DNA of 64,000 nt from Glaciecola siphonariae (GCF_042652645.1 NZ_JBHSGU010000002.1:62001-126000); one strand, 5' to 3'. Positions 1 through 9,838 are shown, numbered from the stretch's first letter. The notes: generated by a model not told the origin, from the letters alone. Numbers and translations: made by a program.

Positions 1-452
1 CCATTGTACCTCGCCACCTCGATACTCTTGTTTATATCTTCACTGCCCCGTGGCTTCACGGCTCACTAAGTCATTTCTTTTCAAATATTGTCACGCTTGC
101 TGTCTTGTCGTATTTGCTCATGCAGTTTAGTGTAAAGCGATATTTTTTAGTCAGTATCTTGTTAATTGTGATGACCGGTTTACTGGTGTGGTTATTTGGC
201 CGCGAGGCACGTCACTTAGGTGCAAGCGGTGTTATTTACGGCTACTTTGCTTATTTATTACTCGCCGGCTTTTTGAGTCGTCGGTTTTTTCTCGCTATTA
301 TCTCAATTGCCGTTTTGTTTTTTTATGGTGGTATGATTTGGGGCGTGCTACCTAGTCAGCCGTTTATATCGTGGGAATCACACTTATTTGGGTTTATCAG
401 TGGCCTCGTATTGGCTTGGGTGCTTCGTCCGACTGCTCATATCCGCAAGTAA
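1..452 (+). CDS. Rhomboid family intramembrane serine protease (3' part, start outside window)
   Basis: The reading frame is open from position 3 to the TAA at 450-452, so the gene begins upstream of the window. The visible part has several hydrophobic helices and the rhomboid signatures: HGSLSHFFSN matches the conserved H-x4-H-x3-N helix, GASGVIYG is the GxSG motif carrying the nucleophilic serine, and SWESHLFGFISG supplies the catalytic histidine. Rhomboids cleave transmembrane segments of other proteins within the inner membrane. The in-frame TTG at 105 is internal and is not the start. The substrate cannot be inferred; the family call is strong because both catalytic residues are visible. 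Confidence 0.85.
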   Translation, partial: IVPRHLDTLVYIFTAPWLHGSLSHFFSNIVTLAVLSYLLMQFSVKRYFLVSILLIVMTGLLVWLFGREARHLGASGVIYGYFAYLLLAGFLSRRFFLAIISIAVLFFYGGMIWGVLPSQPFISWESHLFGFISGLVLAWVLRPTAHIRK

Positions 453-514
453 AGTATTCCACCTTTTACTCAAAATGAATCTTATTCTAACAACAATAAA
501 AAAGTGAGTTGCCT

Positions 515-2017
515 GTGTTTACATCATCAAAGAAAGTATTTTCAAGCTTAGCCCTTTGTGCATTTGTGGCAGCATGCTCATCGCACGACGTAAATCAAGG
601 CCAAAGCCTTGCTTCGGAGGCTAAAGTTTCTTTAACCAAGGAAGCGAGCGGTCAGGTAATTGCGCCAGCGAATACCTATGAACTATCGCCGTATGAAGCG
701 TCTCTCGCGCAAATGGACGCCGTTAAAAAGGCGAGTCAAAATAGTGATTTATCTTATGAGGTGGTTAAATCGCTCACAGTTGAGGTAGGTCCTCGTATTC
801 CTGGTTCTGCGGGGGATAAACGCGCAGTTGCATGGGCCGAGGCTAAGCTAAATGAGCTTGGTTTTGACAAAGTCTATAAACAAGCCGTGCGTGTGCGTAA
901 CTGGGAGCGTGGTTTTGCAGACGCTCGGGTAGTATCACCCTTTCCGCAAGAATTAGTGATTACCGCGCTAGGAGGTTCCATTGCAACGCCAGAAAAGGGC
1001 ATTGAAGCACCTGTTGTGATGTTTGCAGATTTAGAATCTCTTACCCAAGCGAGTTCCGCCGAGGTTGCAGGAAAAATTGTCTTTTTAAATACTCGTATGC
1101 AGCGCGACCGTGCGGGCAAGTTTTATGGGAGAGTAGTTCCAAACCGCGTAAACGGAGCTGTGCAAGCGGCAAAGTTAGGCGCACAAGCGGTCATTATTCG
1201 GTCAGTAGGTACTGATAACTCACGTTTTGCCCACACCGGGGTTATGCGCTACGACGACGATGTTGCTAAAATTCCTGCTGGCGCAATTTCTACCGCAGAT
1301 GCTGATAATTTAGAGGCGATGTTTGAAACACAGTCCGACATCGTTTTGAGCCTTAATATGCAGGCCAAAGAAGCTGGTTGGCAAACATCTTACAATGTCA
1401 TTGGCGAATTTACCGGCACTGAAAAGCCAGACGAAATTGTGCTGATTTCAGCGCATTTAGATTCATGGGATGAGGGCACTGGCGCCCTTGATGATGGCGC
1501 GGGAGTCGGTATTGTGACCGCTGCGGCTAAACTTGTAAAAGAGACACTGGGTCAACCAAAACGCACGGTACGAGTTGTGTTGTATGCGGCTGAAGAAATA
1601 GGCTTGGTGGGCGCATATCAATATGTACGCGACAACAAAGACACGCTAGAGAATATTATTATGGCGGCTGAGTCTGATTTTGGTGCAGGCCAGATTTATC
1701 AGCTTGACACACGCTTTGACCCGGCTGCAAGAATGCAGGCTGGCGCGCTCTATCAAGCCTTGGAAGATATGGGCATTACACTTGGGAATAACACCACTAA
1801 CGGTGGCCCTGATGTGTCTATGTTGCCGGCTCAAGGGGTACCGGTTATTGCATTAAGGCAGGACGGAACCTATTACTTTGATTATCATCATACGGCCAAT
1901 GATACCCTCGATAAAATCAAACCGGAGGATATTCAGCAGAATCAATCAGTTTGGGCAATGGTGACGGCATTTATGGCTAACACCGATTTTGACCCTAGAC
2001 CAGCCCCTCAGCTTTAG
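515..2017 (+). CDS. Secreted M28-family metallopeptidase lipoprotein (carboxypeptidase Q-like)
   Basis: About 500 residues. The N-terminus is a lipoprotein signal ending in FVAAC, so the protein is probably lipid-anchored in the envelope. A PA-like insert spans roughly residues 130-280. The zinc peptidase domain follows with visible ligands: HLDSWD (His/Asp, about 315), LDDGAG (bridging Asp), the AAEEIG glutamate pair (about 360), ESDFG (about 388) and YHHTAND (His, about 460). The order and the NGGPDVSMLPAQGVPV stretch resemble carboxypeptidase Q-type M28 enzymes, which release amino acids from dipeptides. I prefer GTG 515 over TTG 509 because the AAGTGAG ribosome site is then about 8 nt away rather than 2. 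The stop abuts the cheV stop on the other strand. Confidence 0.85.
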   Translation: MFTSSKKVFSSLALCAFVAACSSHDVNQGQSLASEAKVSLTKEASGQVIAPANTYELSPYEASLAQMDAVKKASQNSDLSYEVVKSLTVEVGPRIPGSAGDKRAVAWAEAKLNELGFDKVYKQAVRVRNWERGFADARVVSPFPQELVITALGGSIATPEKGIEAPVVMFADLESLTQASSAEVAGKIVFLNTRMQRDRAGKFYGRVVPNRVNGAVQAAKLGAQAVIIRSVGTDNSRFAHTGVMRYDDDVAKIPAGAISTADADNLEAMFETQSDIVLSLNMQAKEAGWQTSYNVIGEFTGTEKPDEIVLISAHLDSWDEGTGALDDGAGVGIVTAAAKLVKETLGQPKRTVRVVLYAAEEIGLVGAYQYVRDNKDTLENIIMAAESDFGAGQIYQLDTRFDPAARMQAGALYQALEDMGITLGNNTTNGGPDVSMLPAQGVPVIALRQDGTYYFDYHHTANDTLDKIKPEDIQQNQSVWAMVTAFMANTDFDPRPAPQL

Positions 2018-2974
2018 TCAGTTAGATTGTTTCGAGAGCGCTTCTTGCATGCGCTCTTGAATAACTTCAACGAGAAGATCAGGCTGGAACTTTGAAATTA
2101 ATCGGTCGCAGCCTACTTTTTTCACCATCGCCTCGTTAAAACTGCCGCTCAGTGAGGTATTAAGTGCGATGTATAAACTGCTCATTCGTTCGTCTTCTCT
2201 CACCTCAGCGGTGAGTCGATAACCGTCCATCTCAGGCATTTCGGCATCGGTAAACATCATGAGGATCTCATCGTTGACGTTTTTGCCCTCATCGGCCCAT
2301 GCTTTTAGACGTTTTAATGCATTCAATCCATTTTTCTCTTCAATCACTTCAATGCCTAAGGGAGTTACCGTCTCACGAATTTGCCAACGCGCTGTTGCTG
2401 AATCGTCGACCACCAATATTTTCTTGCCCACGAGATGTTCACTAATGCTTTCATCTAGCACGTCCTCTGAAATAGTGGTGTCATAATGGATGATTTCAGC
2501 GAGCACCTTTTCCACATCTATAATTTCAACTAATTCGTGCTCATCGCCGTTTTTAACGTGCGTGATAGCGGTCAAATAATGATTTTTCCCAGCAGTGCTG
2601 GGGGGAGGTTGAATATCGCTCCAAGAAGTGTTGACGATATTCATAATTTGGCCAATTAAGAAACCCTGCACAGAGCGATTGTATTCAGTAATAATGACGT
2701 TGTTGGCTTCATAGTTATCAGCGTTGCCTCTGAGCTGTATCGCTCGACGTAAATCGATGATGGGAATGGATTTACCGCGGTAGTTAATAACGCCTGTAAG
2801 GTGAGAATGCGAGCCTGGCATCTTATTGAGCGTTGGCATTGTCAGCACTTCTCTTACTTTAAACACGTTCAAAGCAAAGGTATGTCTTGAGCCAAGTTTG
2901 AACATCAAAATTTCTAAGCGGTTTTCACCCACTAACTTTGTGCGTTGGTCAATTGATGACATCAACTTTGACAT
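2018..2974 (-). CDS. cheV: Chemotaxis coupling/receiver protein CheV
   Basis: 318 residues. Residues 1-165 form a CheW domain with the typical GVINYRGKSIPIIDL stretch; residues 182-310 form a response-regulator receiver with acidic pair D190-D191, phosphoacceptor D243 in FTDAEMPEMDG and a lysine near 295. CheV couples chemoreceptors to CheA and tunes signalling through its own phosphorylation. Length and domain order match the family. It is monocistronic and convergent with the M28 peptidase, with stops directly adjacent. A flagellar sigma28-like promoter lies about 72 bp upstream. No cheA or cheW is in the window, so its partners lie elsewhere. Confidence 0.93.
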   Translation of the reverse strand: MSKLMSSIDQRTKLVGENRLEILMFKLGSRHTFALNVFKVREVLTMPTLNKMPGSHSHLTGVINYRGKSIPIIDLRRAIQLRGNADNYEANNVIITEYNRSVQGFLIGQIMNIVNTSWSDIQPPPSTAGKNHYLTAITHVKNGDEHELVEIIDVEKVLAEIIHYDTTISEDVLDESISEHLVGKKILVVDDSATARWQIRETVTPLGIEVIEEKNGLNALKRLKAWADEGKNVNDEILMMFTDAEMPEMDGYRLTAEVREDERMSSLYIALNTSLSGSFNEAMVKKVGCDRLISKFQPDLLVEVIQERMQEALSKQSN

Positions 2975-3045
2975 GTTCTGCTACCTTTTAAGAATATTAA
3001 TGACGAAGAGCGGGATTATTCGAACACCTTCTCTTCTTAGCTCTG

Positions 3046-3072
3046 TTATCGGCGGCGGTTTTCATTTCTTCA
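3046..3072 (-). promoter_or_regulatory. Candidate sigma28 (FliA) promoter for cheV
   Basis: On the minus strand there is an exact GCCGATAA -10 element (plus strand TTATCGGC, 3046-3053), 15 bp downstream of TGAA (3069-3072), close to the TAAA-N15-GCCGATAA consensus. It lies 72 bp upstream of the cheV ATG, and FliA control of cheV is common in flagellated gammaproteobacteria. The -35 has one mismatch. Confidence 0.6.
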
Positions 3073-3301
3073 CTGATTTAATACCGCGAATAAAAGATGG
3101 CCCTACGCAAATACCTTCAAATTCTGGTGATGCTTACATGCCGCTTACATGCCTAAAATAGACATTCGCAAAAAGTTATTGATAAAAAGTCGATGCGCGT
3201 GGTTGCAATCTGACTGTCTTCTCGCATAATCAAACTCTTGTGTTATGCACATCTACGCTTTTAGAAACTTATACAATAATAAAAACGACGGAGCATTTGC
3301 C

Positions 3302-4840
3302 ATGGAGCAAGCTAAATCTACATGGGTCACCCGAGCCCTTGATAAAGTTGAAGTAGTCGGAAATAAACTGCCCGACCCAGCGATGATATTTTTCATTTGT
3401 TTAGTATTTATTTGGGCATGTTCTGCCATCTTCTCACAGTTTAGTTTTTCAGCACTCGACCCTCGCACCGGTGAGGCCATTGTGATCAACAACTTACTGA
3501 CGGGCGAATCTCTCGCTGACTTTCTAAGTAGGATGGTGACAATTTTTACCGGTTTTGCCCCGCTTGGCGTTGTTTTAGTGGCAATGCTCGGGGTTGGTGT
3601 GGCTGAGCACTCCGGCTTTATCAGTGCAGGCTTAAAGCGCATGCTCGATTCGACGCCCCGCTTTTTACTAACGCCTATGGTCGTGTTGGTCGCGATTGTA
3701 AGCCATACCGCTACCGATGCAGGATATGTGTTAGTGATTCCCTTAGCTGGCGTGATTTTTTACGCTATGGGGCGACACCCTCTCGCCGGCATAGCAGCTG
3801 CTTTTGCCGGCGTGAGCGGCGGATTTTCGGCAAACTTTGTGCCCTCAGCCATCGACCCTCTCTTGCAAAGCTTTACCCAGGAAGCGGCGCGCATCATTGA
3901 CCCTGCGATTATGGTCAATCCGCTGAATAACTGGTTTTTTAATTCTGCGTCTTCGTTATTGGTGATTGGTATTGCATGGTATTTAACCGACAAGGTAATA
4001 GAGCCACGCCTTAAAAACGTTAAAGTAGACGGCGACCCCGCTGACATCCCTAAATTTGAGGAGCTCGATCCTAAGCAAACCCGCGCACTGCGTTGGGCAA
4101 CGGCGACCTTGGTATTGGGAATTGTCGCCTTGGTGCTTGTTTTGTTACCAGAAACCTCACCCATGCGAGACGCTAATGGTGAATTAACATCGTTTGCCGC
4201 ACCTGTCATGCAGTCGATTGTGCCCATTATATTCTTGTTATTTTTGTTTCCGGGCGTTGTATACGGGTACTTGTCGGGCACTTATCAGTCAACTAAAGAC
4301 ATGATCAACAGCATGACTAAAGCAATGCAGGGAATGAGTTACTACATTGTTATGGCGTTTTTCTGCGCTTTATTTATTGATGCTTTTGGTAAATCAAACT
4401 TAGGCGCGCTGCTGGCAATTGAAGGAGCTGAGTTTTTAAAAGCGCTGTCGCTTCCGGCGATGATAACCATTGTTGGCATTATTTTATTGACCGCTTTTGT
4501 TAACTTGTTTGTTGGTTCAAGCTCTGCAAAATGGGCGCTGTTAGGTCCTATTTTTGTTCCGATGTTAATGCAGCTTGGAATCTCTCCAGATTTAGCGCAA
4601 ATCGCCTACAGAGTGGGTGATTCATCGAGTAACATTATTACCCCGCTGTTGCCTTACTTCCCGCTTGTTGTGGTGTATTGCCAGCGCTACGTAAAGTCTA
4701 CCGGCATTGGCACTTTACTCTCCTTAATGCTGCCGTTCAGTATTACCTTGTTGATTTGCTGGACCGCATTTTTGCTTATTTACTGGTCTATCGGCATTCC
4801 TTTGGGTATTCAGGCCAGTTATGTATATCCTGCAATGTAA
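3302..4840 (+). CDS. AbgT-family transporter (p-aminobenzoyl-glutamate transporter-like)
   Basis: 512 residues from ATG 3302, which has GGAG about 9 nt upstream; the frame stays open 19 codons further but without a better start. About 11-13 hydrophobic segments are visible. Family features include the N-terminal VEVVGNKLPDPAMIFF stretch, SHTATDAGYVLVIPLAG, FAGVSGGFSANF and the C-terminal VGSSSAKWALLGPIFVPM and GDSSSNIITPLLPYFP segments. AbgT proteins sit in the inner membrane; E. coli AbgT imports p-aminobenzoyl-glutamate, while other members export sulfonamide-like compounds. No abgA or abgB hydrolase is adjacent, so direction and substrate are open. A strong terminator follows. Confidence 0.88.
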   Translation: MEQAKSTWVTRALDKVEVVGNKLPDPAMIFFICLVFIWACSAIFSQFSFSALDPRTGEAIVINNLLTGESLADFLSRMVTIFTGFAPLGVVLVAMLGVGVAEHSGFISAGLKRMLDSTPRFLLTPMVVLVAIVSHTATDAGYVLVIPLAGVIFYAMGRHPLAGIAAAFAGVSGGFSANFVPSAIDPLLQSFTQEAARIIDPAIMVNPLNNWFFNSASSLLVIGIAWYLTDKVIEPRLKNVKVDGDPADIPKFEELDPKQTRALRWATATLVLGIVALVLVLLPETSPMRDANGELTSFAAPVMQSIVPIIFLLFLFPGVVYGYLSGTYQSTKDMINSMTKAMQGMSYYIVMAFFCALFIDAFGKSNLGALLAIEGAEFLKALSLPAMITIVGIILLTAFVNLFVGSSSAKWALLGPIFVPMLMQLGISPDLAQIAYRVGDSSSNIITPLLPYFPLVVVYCQRYVKSTGIGTLLSLMLPFSITLLICWTAFLLIYWSIGIPLGIQASYVYPAM

Positions 4841-4868
4841 GGCTTAAAGTAACTGCTAAAAAATGGTC

Positions 4869-4901
4869 AAATGGCGCTTTATTACCTTTAAAGCGCCATT
4901 T
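4869..4901 (+). terminator. Rho-independent terminator after the AbgT gene
   Basis: Perfect 13-bp stem (4869-4881 with 4889-4901, core TGGCGCTTTA/TAAAGCGCCA), 7-nt loop, followed by TCTTATTTTTA. It sits 28 bp after the transporter stop. Confidence 0.85.
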
Positions 4902-5113
4902 TCTTATTTTTAGACCATAAAAGCATTGCTGTTAGTGGCAAGGTTTGTTAAAACGCTAGTAACGGTGACCAACAACAAAAATCCACCGATTCGAAGTAAG
5001 GGATGCAAACACATCGACAGAACGCGAATTACCGCGCTATAAAAATTTCTTTACTAACCACCAAAGCGCATCTGTTCGTAATAACAGTGCATTGATTGTG
5101 TAAATTAAAAACC

Positions 5114-6199
5114 ATGCAAAAAGACAGTGTTAACAACCTCCATGTTGCCTCCGAGCAAGTATTGATCACCCCTGAACAACTGGCCAAAGAGCAGCCGGTG
5201 AGCGACAAGGCTATCGCCTATGTGCAAAATGCCCGCAGCATTATTTCAGATATTATTCATGGCAAAGACCATCGCCTCTTAGTGGTATGCGGACCTTGTT
5301 CAATTCATGATGTGAAAGCCGCAAAAGAATATGCTGTAAAGCTCAAAGAGCTGCATGAGTCGTGTAAAGATACGCTATACATCGTAATGCGTATGTATTT
5401 TGAAAAGCCCCGCACTACAACGGGCTGGAAAGGCTTAATTAACGACCCACATATTGACGATTCTTTTGACATCGACACCGGCATTCGCCGTGCACGTGAC
5501 CTTCTAAACTATTTAGCAGAGCTTGAAATCCCGGTTGCGACCGAAGCGCTTGACCCCATTAGTCCGCAGTATTTATCAGAATTTTTCAGTTGGGCGGCCA
5601 TTGGTGCGCGTACCTCAGAATCGCAAACCCACAGAGAGATGGCAAGCGGTCTGTCAATGCCTGTTGGCTTTAAAAACGGCACCGACGGAAGTTTAGATAT
5701 TGCAATAAATGCACTTAAATCGGCCGCGTCTGGTCATAGTTTCATGGGCATCAATAAACAAGGCCAAGTCAGTATTATCAAAACCGAAGGTAATCCCGAC
5801 GGTCATGTGATTTTGCGCGGTGGAAAGCAACCTAATTATGATTCAGTATGTGTAGCCCAGTGCGAAGATGAGCTCAAAGCCGCCAATGTAAAAGCGTCGC
5901 TTGTGGTTGATTGTAGTCATGCTAATTCTGCCAAAGACTACCGCCGTCAGCCCTTAGTTGCTGAAAATGTGGTTAATCAAATATTAGAGGGCAATCAATC
6001 CATTATTGGTATTATGTTAGAAAGCCACTTAGTTGAGGGCAACCAAGGAACCAAAGGTAAGACAGCAAGCGAGCTAACCTATGGATTATCAATCACCGAC
6101 GGCTGTATTAGTTGGGAACAGACTCATAAGACTATTTTGGCAGCGCGTGAAAAACTCATTACAGTACTGCCCATGCGCCTGCAAAAGCGCCAAGCTTAA
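5114..6199 (+). CDS. aroF: 3-deoxy-7-phosphoheptulonate (DAHP) synthase, class I
   Basis: About 361 residues from ATG 5114. This enzyme condenses phosphoenolpyruvate and erythrose 4-phosphate, the first step of the shikimate pathway. The class I AroFGH pattern is clear: LLVVCGPCSIHD near residue 60, MRMYFEKPRTTTGWKGLINDP, GARTSESQTHREMASGLSMPVGFKNGTDG and LVVDCSHANS. It lies 63 bp upstream of tyrA on the same strand, the arrangement of the tyrosine-sensitive AroF isoenzyme in enterics, so aroF is the likely symbol; the regulatory specificity is inferred from context only. The in-frame TTG at 5096 lacks a better ribosome site. No convincing TyrR box pair was found. Confidence 0.9.
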   Translation: MQKDSVNNLHVASEQVLITPEQLAKEQPVSDKAIAYVQNARSIISDIIHGKDHRLLVVCGPCSIHDVKAAKEYAVKLKELHESCKDTLYIVMRMYFEKPRTTTGWKGLINDPHIDDSFDIDTGIRRARDLLNYLAELEIPVATEALDPISPQYLSEFFSWAAIGARTSESQTHREMASGLSMPVGFKNGTDGSLDIAINALKSAASGHSFMGINKQGQVSIIKTEGNPDGHVILRGGKQPNYDSVCVAQCEDELKAANVKASLVVDCSHANSAKDYRRQPLVAENVVNQILEGNQSIIGIMLESHLVEGNQGTKGKTASELTYGLSITDGCISWEQTHKTILAAREKLITVLPMRLQKRQA

Positions 6200-6262
6200 G
6201 CTTTAGTACTATATGGGTGTAATGCATCAGCACCGCCACCTGAACGGCCAAAGCGAGATAGT

Positions 6263-7441
6263 GTGAATAACGACGAATCAGATAATCAAGGCAAGCACAG
6301 TGCCAAGGTACCCGATGCACTATCTCGGCTTCGTGCACAAATAGATGAGGTTGACAGTGAGTTAGTCAAGCTCTTGCAAAAGCGCAGCAGTATTACTACG
6401 CGCATCGGTCAATACAAAAGCGAGCAGGGCCAGCCCATTTATGTGCCTGAGCGCGAGCGAGCGCTTATTGATGCGCGCCGGTCAGAAGCCTCAGCCCTTG
6501 GGGTGTCACCAGACTTGATTGAAGATATTTTGCGTCGGTTAATGCGAGATTCCTATCATTCCCAGCATGCTAAGTATGCCTGCATTAATCCCGACATTAA
6601 AAAAGTGGTGGTTGTAGGCGGCGAGGGAGCCTTAGGCAAAGTATTTGTGGCGCTCTTCAAACAAAGTGCATACCAAGTTGAGGTGCTTGAAAAGACAAAC
6701 TGGCATGAGCGTGAAGCAACTCTAGTTGATGCAGATATGGTGCTAATGGCGGTGCCAATCAACTCGACTTGCGACATTATTGCTCAGCTACCTAAGCTCA
6801 AAGACTCCTGCGTACTGGCGGATGTAACCAGTATTAAAGAAGCGCCTCTGCGCGCTATGCTAGCGGCCCACAGCGGTCCTGTTGTGGGTCTGCACCCTAT
6901 GTTCGGGCCAGATGCACCGGGCATGATTAAACAAGTGGTTGTGGTGTGCGAGGGCCGTTTACCCGAGCAATACGAATGGTTACTTGCGCAAATGCGGCTG
7001 TGGGGAGGGGCACTGTATGAGTCAAGCGCAGCGGAACACGATCAAGCCATGGCTTACATTCAGGTAATGCGCCACTTTAGTACCTTCGTTTATGGGCAAC
7101 ATCTACAGCAAGAAAACCCAAAGCTAAGCGAGTTGATTGCGTTTAGCTCTCCTATCTATCGGCTTGAGCTTGCAATGGTGGGGCGTCTGTTTGCTCAAGC
7201 TCCCGAACTTTATGCCGATATCATCTTCAGTAATCAAGACAGTGTCGCGCTTCTTAAACGCTTCAGTGCCCGATTTGAGAGCGCTATAGAACTCTTACAA
7301 GCCGGCGATAAAACGCGTTTTATAGAGCAATTTAGAGACGCGTCACGTTGGTTCGGTGACTACGCACAGATGTGCCTAGTCGATAGCAAAAAAATGCTAT
7401 TGAAAGCCGATGATAGTCATTTACTAAGAAAAATCGAATAA
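6263..7441 (+). CDS. tyrA: Bifunctional chorismate mutase / prephenate dehydrogenase
   Basis: 392 residues with a GTG start. Residues about 18-100 are an AroQ-type chorismate mutase (LRAQIDEVDSELVKLLQKRSSI, later VPERERAL). Residues about 110-390 are prephenate dehydrogenase with the dinucleotide motif VVVGGEGALG, then GLHPMFGPDAPG and the helical dimerisation domain. It converts chorismate through prephenate to 4-hydroxyphenylpyruvate for tyrosine synthesis. The fused architecture is typical of gammaproteobacterial TyrA. It probably shares a transcript with the DAHP synthase gene, since only 63 bp without an obvious terminator separate them. Confidence 0.95.
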   Translation: MNNDESDNQGKHSAKVPDALSRLRAQIDEVDSELVKLLQKRSSITTRIGQYKSEQGQPIYVPERERALIDARRSEASALGVSPDLIEDILRRLMRDSYHSQHAKYACINPDIKKVVVVGGEGALGKVFVALFKQSAYQVEVLEKTNWHEREATLVDADMVLMAVPINSTCDIIAQLPKLKDSCVLADVTSIKEAPLRAMLAAHSGPVVGLHPMFGPDAPGMIKQVVVVCEGRLPEQYEWLLAQMRLWGGALYESSAAEHDQAMAYIQVMRHFSTFVYGQHLQQENPKLSELIAFSSPIYRLELAMVGRLFAQAPELYADIIFSNQDSVALLKRFSARFESAIELLQAGDKTRFIEQFRDASRWFGDYAQMCLVDSKKMLLKADDSHLLRKIE

Positions 7442-7470
7442 AGGTGCCGCCGCTACTTAATGAGCACCTT
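7441..7470 (+). terminator. Possible hairpin terminator after tyrA
   Basis: AAGGTGC (7441-7447) pairs with GCACCTT (7464-7470) right at the tyrA stop codon. The stem is 7 bp with a 16-nt loop and there is no clear T-run, so it may be a weak or Rho-assisted 3' end. Confidence 0.35.
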
Positions 7471-7516
7471 GTATTCATTGTTTGTGTTCGTTAAAGCTAG
7501 CTAGAGACACCTTATT

Positions 7517-9838
7517 ATGACGTTAAAACTTAGACTCATGTTGTCGATGATAGTCATCGCGCTTACTTGCATTCTTTTGCTGTCGGCATCTTCATTAACC
7601 GTACTGGTAAATGTATCGACTCATGCGCTTACTGAGTCTGCAAGAGACAACTTAACGTCTAAGTTAGTCAATACCACCCAAGCGGTTGAAACCTACATCG
7701 ACACGCTAGAATCGCAACTTCGAGTAAAATCGCAGGAGCCAGCTTGGGTAGAGGCCATGCAGGCATTTGTGCCAGCGTTTAATAAATATTCGGCGCAACG
7801 TACGTCGCTGACTCAATCGGAAGTCGCTAGCCTGGAGCAATATTATACTCGCGATTTTTCAGCACTTTACGAATCGCGCAACGACAAGAAGTTGTCACAA
7901 ACTGACCGTTTATACAAAAATTTAAGCGCTAATTCTTTAGCTTTGCAGCACGACTTTATTGCTTCTTCATCTTTTGATATTGGCAGTAAAGACGGCTTGG
8001 TTCGGCTTCCTAATGCCACCGACTATGCAAATTTGCACGCGCAATTTCACCCATCGGCTAGGCGTTTCCTGAAAGAGTTTGGCTACTACGATATTTTTCT
8101 TGTAGACGCGCCTACCGGACACGTTGTTTACAGCGTATTCAAAGAGCTAGACTACGCCACCAGCATTAAGACTGGCCCCTATGCGAATACCGGTATTGCT
8201 GAGGCCTACAAGCTTGCGCTTGAGGCGACATCTAGCGATGAGGTGTTTTTTAGTAATCTCAATACCTATTTGCCGTCTTATGACGCTATGGCTGGCTTTT
8301 TGTCATCGGCGATTTTTGATGGTGACCGAGTGATTGGTGTGCTTATTTTCCAAATTCCACTAGACCGACTCAATACTGTTCTTACTCGCAACAGCGACTG
8401 GATTGATCAAGGCTATGGTCTGAGTGGCGAGACTTACATGGTGGGTAATAACAAAAAAATTATCACTGAAAGTCGGTTTTTCTTGGAAAATCCGACAGCC
8501 TACTATGAAGCCTTGTCGCAAAAATCGCCCCAAGTGGCAAAAAACGTGAAATCAGCTGGCACCACGGTAGGTATTCAACCGGTTAACACGGAAACGGTTC
8601 AGGCGGCCCTTAACGGTCAAGCGGGCTTTACGGAAATTACCGACTACCGAGGCGTTCCAGTGTTTTCAGCCTACGCGCCCATTTCAATTGGCAATTATGA
8701 CTACGCGGTCATTGCGGAAATGGACGTGGAGGAAGCGCTTGCTTTAGCCTCAGACATTCAGTCTTCGTTTATATACACCGTGCTTATTGTTGGGCTTGTC
8801 GTCTTACTAATCGCTGGATGTATCTCAGTATACCTAATTGTGCGAATCACGAAGCCGCTGCATTTTGTTGGAAAAATGTGCCACGACTTAAGTGCCGGTA
8901 CGGGCGATTTAACCATTCGCTTACGCGAGTGCGGTATTCCTGAAATAGATCGTTTATTGGTATCATTTAACACTTTTATTATTCAAGTACACGACATCGT
9001 ATCTACGATAAGAGAAAATTCTCACGCACTAGCATCGGCGTCTGAGGAGCTCTCTGCCATTACGGTTGAGAGCCAGCGCAATGCAAGTGAGCAACGCACA
9101 CAAACTGACTCGGTATCCGAAGCTGTTGAAGAACTCTCGCAGTCAATCAGCTCTATTTCCGATACAGTACAGAACAACCTAGCTCAAAGCGAAGCGGCTA
9201 AAGAAACCTTAGCAAACAACATGGACAAAACAGACATTGCAGCTAACAACATTCGCAATCTTGTTATGCTGATTAAAGAGTCGAGCAATGTCATTGCCTC
9301 ACTGCGCGGGGAAGTAAGTCAAGTAACAGAATTTTTGGAGGTCATTACCAGTATTGCTGACCAAACCAATTTGCTGGCGCTGAATGCAGCGATAGAGGCA
9401 GCGAGGGCAGGAGATGCAGGGCGGGGATTCTCAGTCGTTGCAGATGAGGTAAGAACTCTTGCTACGCGCTCGCAGGAAAACACTGAAAAAATATCATTAA
9501 TTGTAGATAAGATGACTAAATCGTCAGACGACAGTGTAACTGCAATGGATAAGGCGGTTAGCGCGGCTGATAAGGGGATAGACTTGGTTGAGACGGTGAC
9601 CAATGCGCTTAATACGCTAGCGCGGACGCTTGAAGAAAATCAGGCGCTTGCCAATACGGTCGCCCACGCCACAGCACAGCAACAGCAGTCGTCTGGCCAA
9701 GTCGCACACAGTGTATCGCGCATCAGCGATGCAGCCCATGATGCTGAAACAGGAGCCTCGCAGACCAATCAGGCAGCGCAAGAGCTGGCGTCGATTGCGG
9801 CTAAAACCATGGATATGGTGAGTCGATTTAAGGTTTAG
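7517..9838 (+). CDS. Methyl-accepting chemotaxis protein
   Basis: 773 residues. A first membrane segment lies at about residues 8-30, followed by a large periplasmic region (about 35-415) with dCache-like character, for example GYYDIFLVDAPTGHVVYSV. The second membrane segment is at about 418-442, then a HAMP domain (ITKPLHFVGKMCHDLSAGTG) and a methyl-accepting domain with the invariant hairpin tip DQTNLLALNAAIEAARAG followed by GRGFSVVADEVRTLA. It would sense an extracytoplasmic ligand and control CheA. The ligand is not predictable. No C-terminal NWETF-type CheR tether is seen; the protein ends SRFKV. It stands alone between tyrA and pheA. Confidence 0.93.
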   Translation: MTLKLRLMLSMIVIALTCILLLSASSLTVLVNVSTHALTESARDNLTSKLVNTTQAVETYIDTLESQLRVKSQEPAWVEAMQAFVPAFNKYSAQRTSLTQSEVASLEQYYTRDFSALYESRNDKKLSQTDRLYKNLSANSLALQHDFIASSSFDIGSKDGLVRLPNATDYANLHAQFHPSARRFLKEFGYYDIFLVDAPTGHVVYSVFKELDYATSIKTGPYANTGIAEAYKLALEATSSDEVFFSNLNTYLPSYDAMAGFLSSAIFDGDRVIGVLIFQIPLDRLNTVLTRNSDWIDQGYGLSGETYMVGNNKKIITESRFFLENPTAYYEALSQKSPQVAKNVKSAGTTVGIQPVNTETVQAALNGQAGFTEITDYRGVPVFSAYAPISIGNYDYAVIAEMDVEEALALASDIQSSFIYTVLIVGLVVLLIAGCISVYLIVRITKPLHFVGKMCHDLSAGTGDLTIRLRECGIPEIDRLLVSFNTFIIQVHDIVSTIRENSHALASASEELSAITVESQRNASEQRTQTDSVSEAVEELSQSISSISDTVQNNLAQSEAAKETLANNMDKTDIAANNIRNLVMLIKESSNVIASLRGEVSQVTEFLEVITSIADQTNLLALNAAIEAARAGDAGRGFSVVADEVRTLATRSQENTEKISLIVDKMTKSSDDSVTAMDKAVSAADKGIDLVETVTNALNTLARTLEENQALANTVAHATAQQQQSSGQVAHSVSRISDAAHDAETGASQTNQAAQELASIAAKTMDMVSRFKV

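Noticed and set aside
2826..3161. 111-codon plus-strand frame over the cheV 5' end
   Set aside because: Mostly antisense to cheV, with no ribosome site or protein pattern; it covers the sigma28 promoter.
5096..5116. TyrR-box-like TGTAAA half-site overlapping the DAHP synthase start
   Set aside because: Only one half-site is present and its partner does not match TTTACA at the required spacing.
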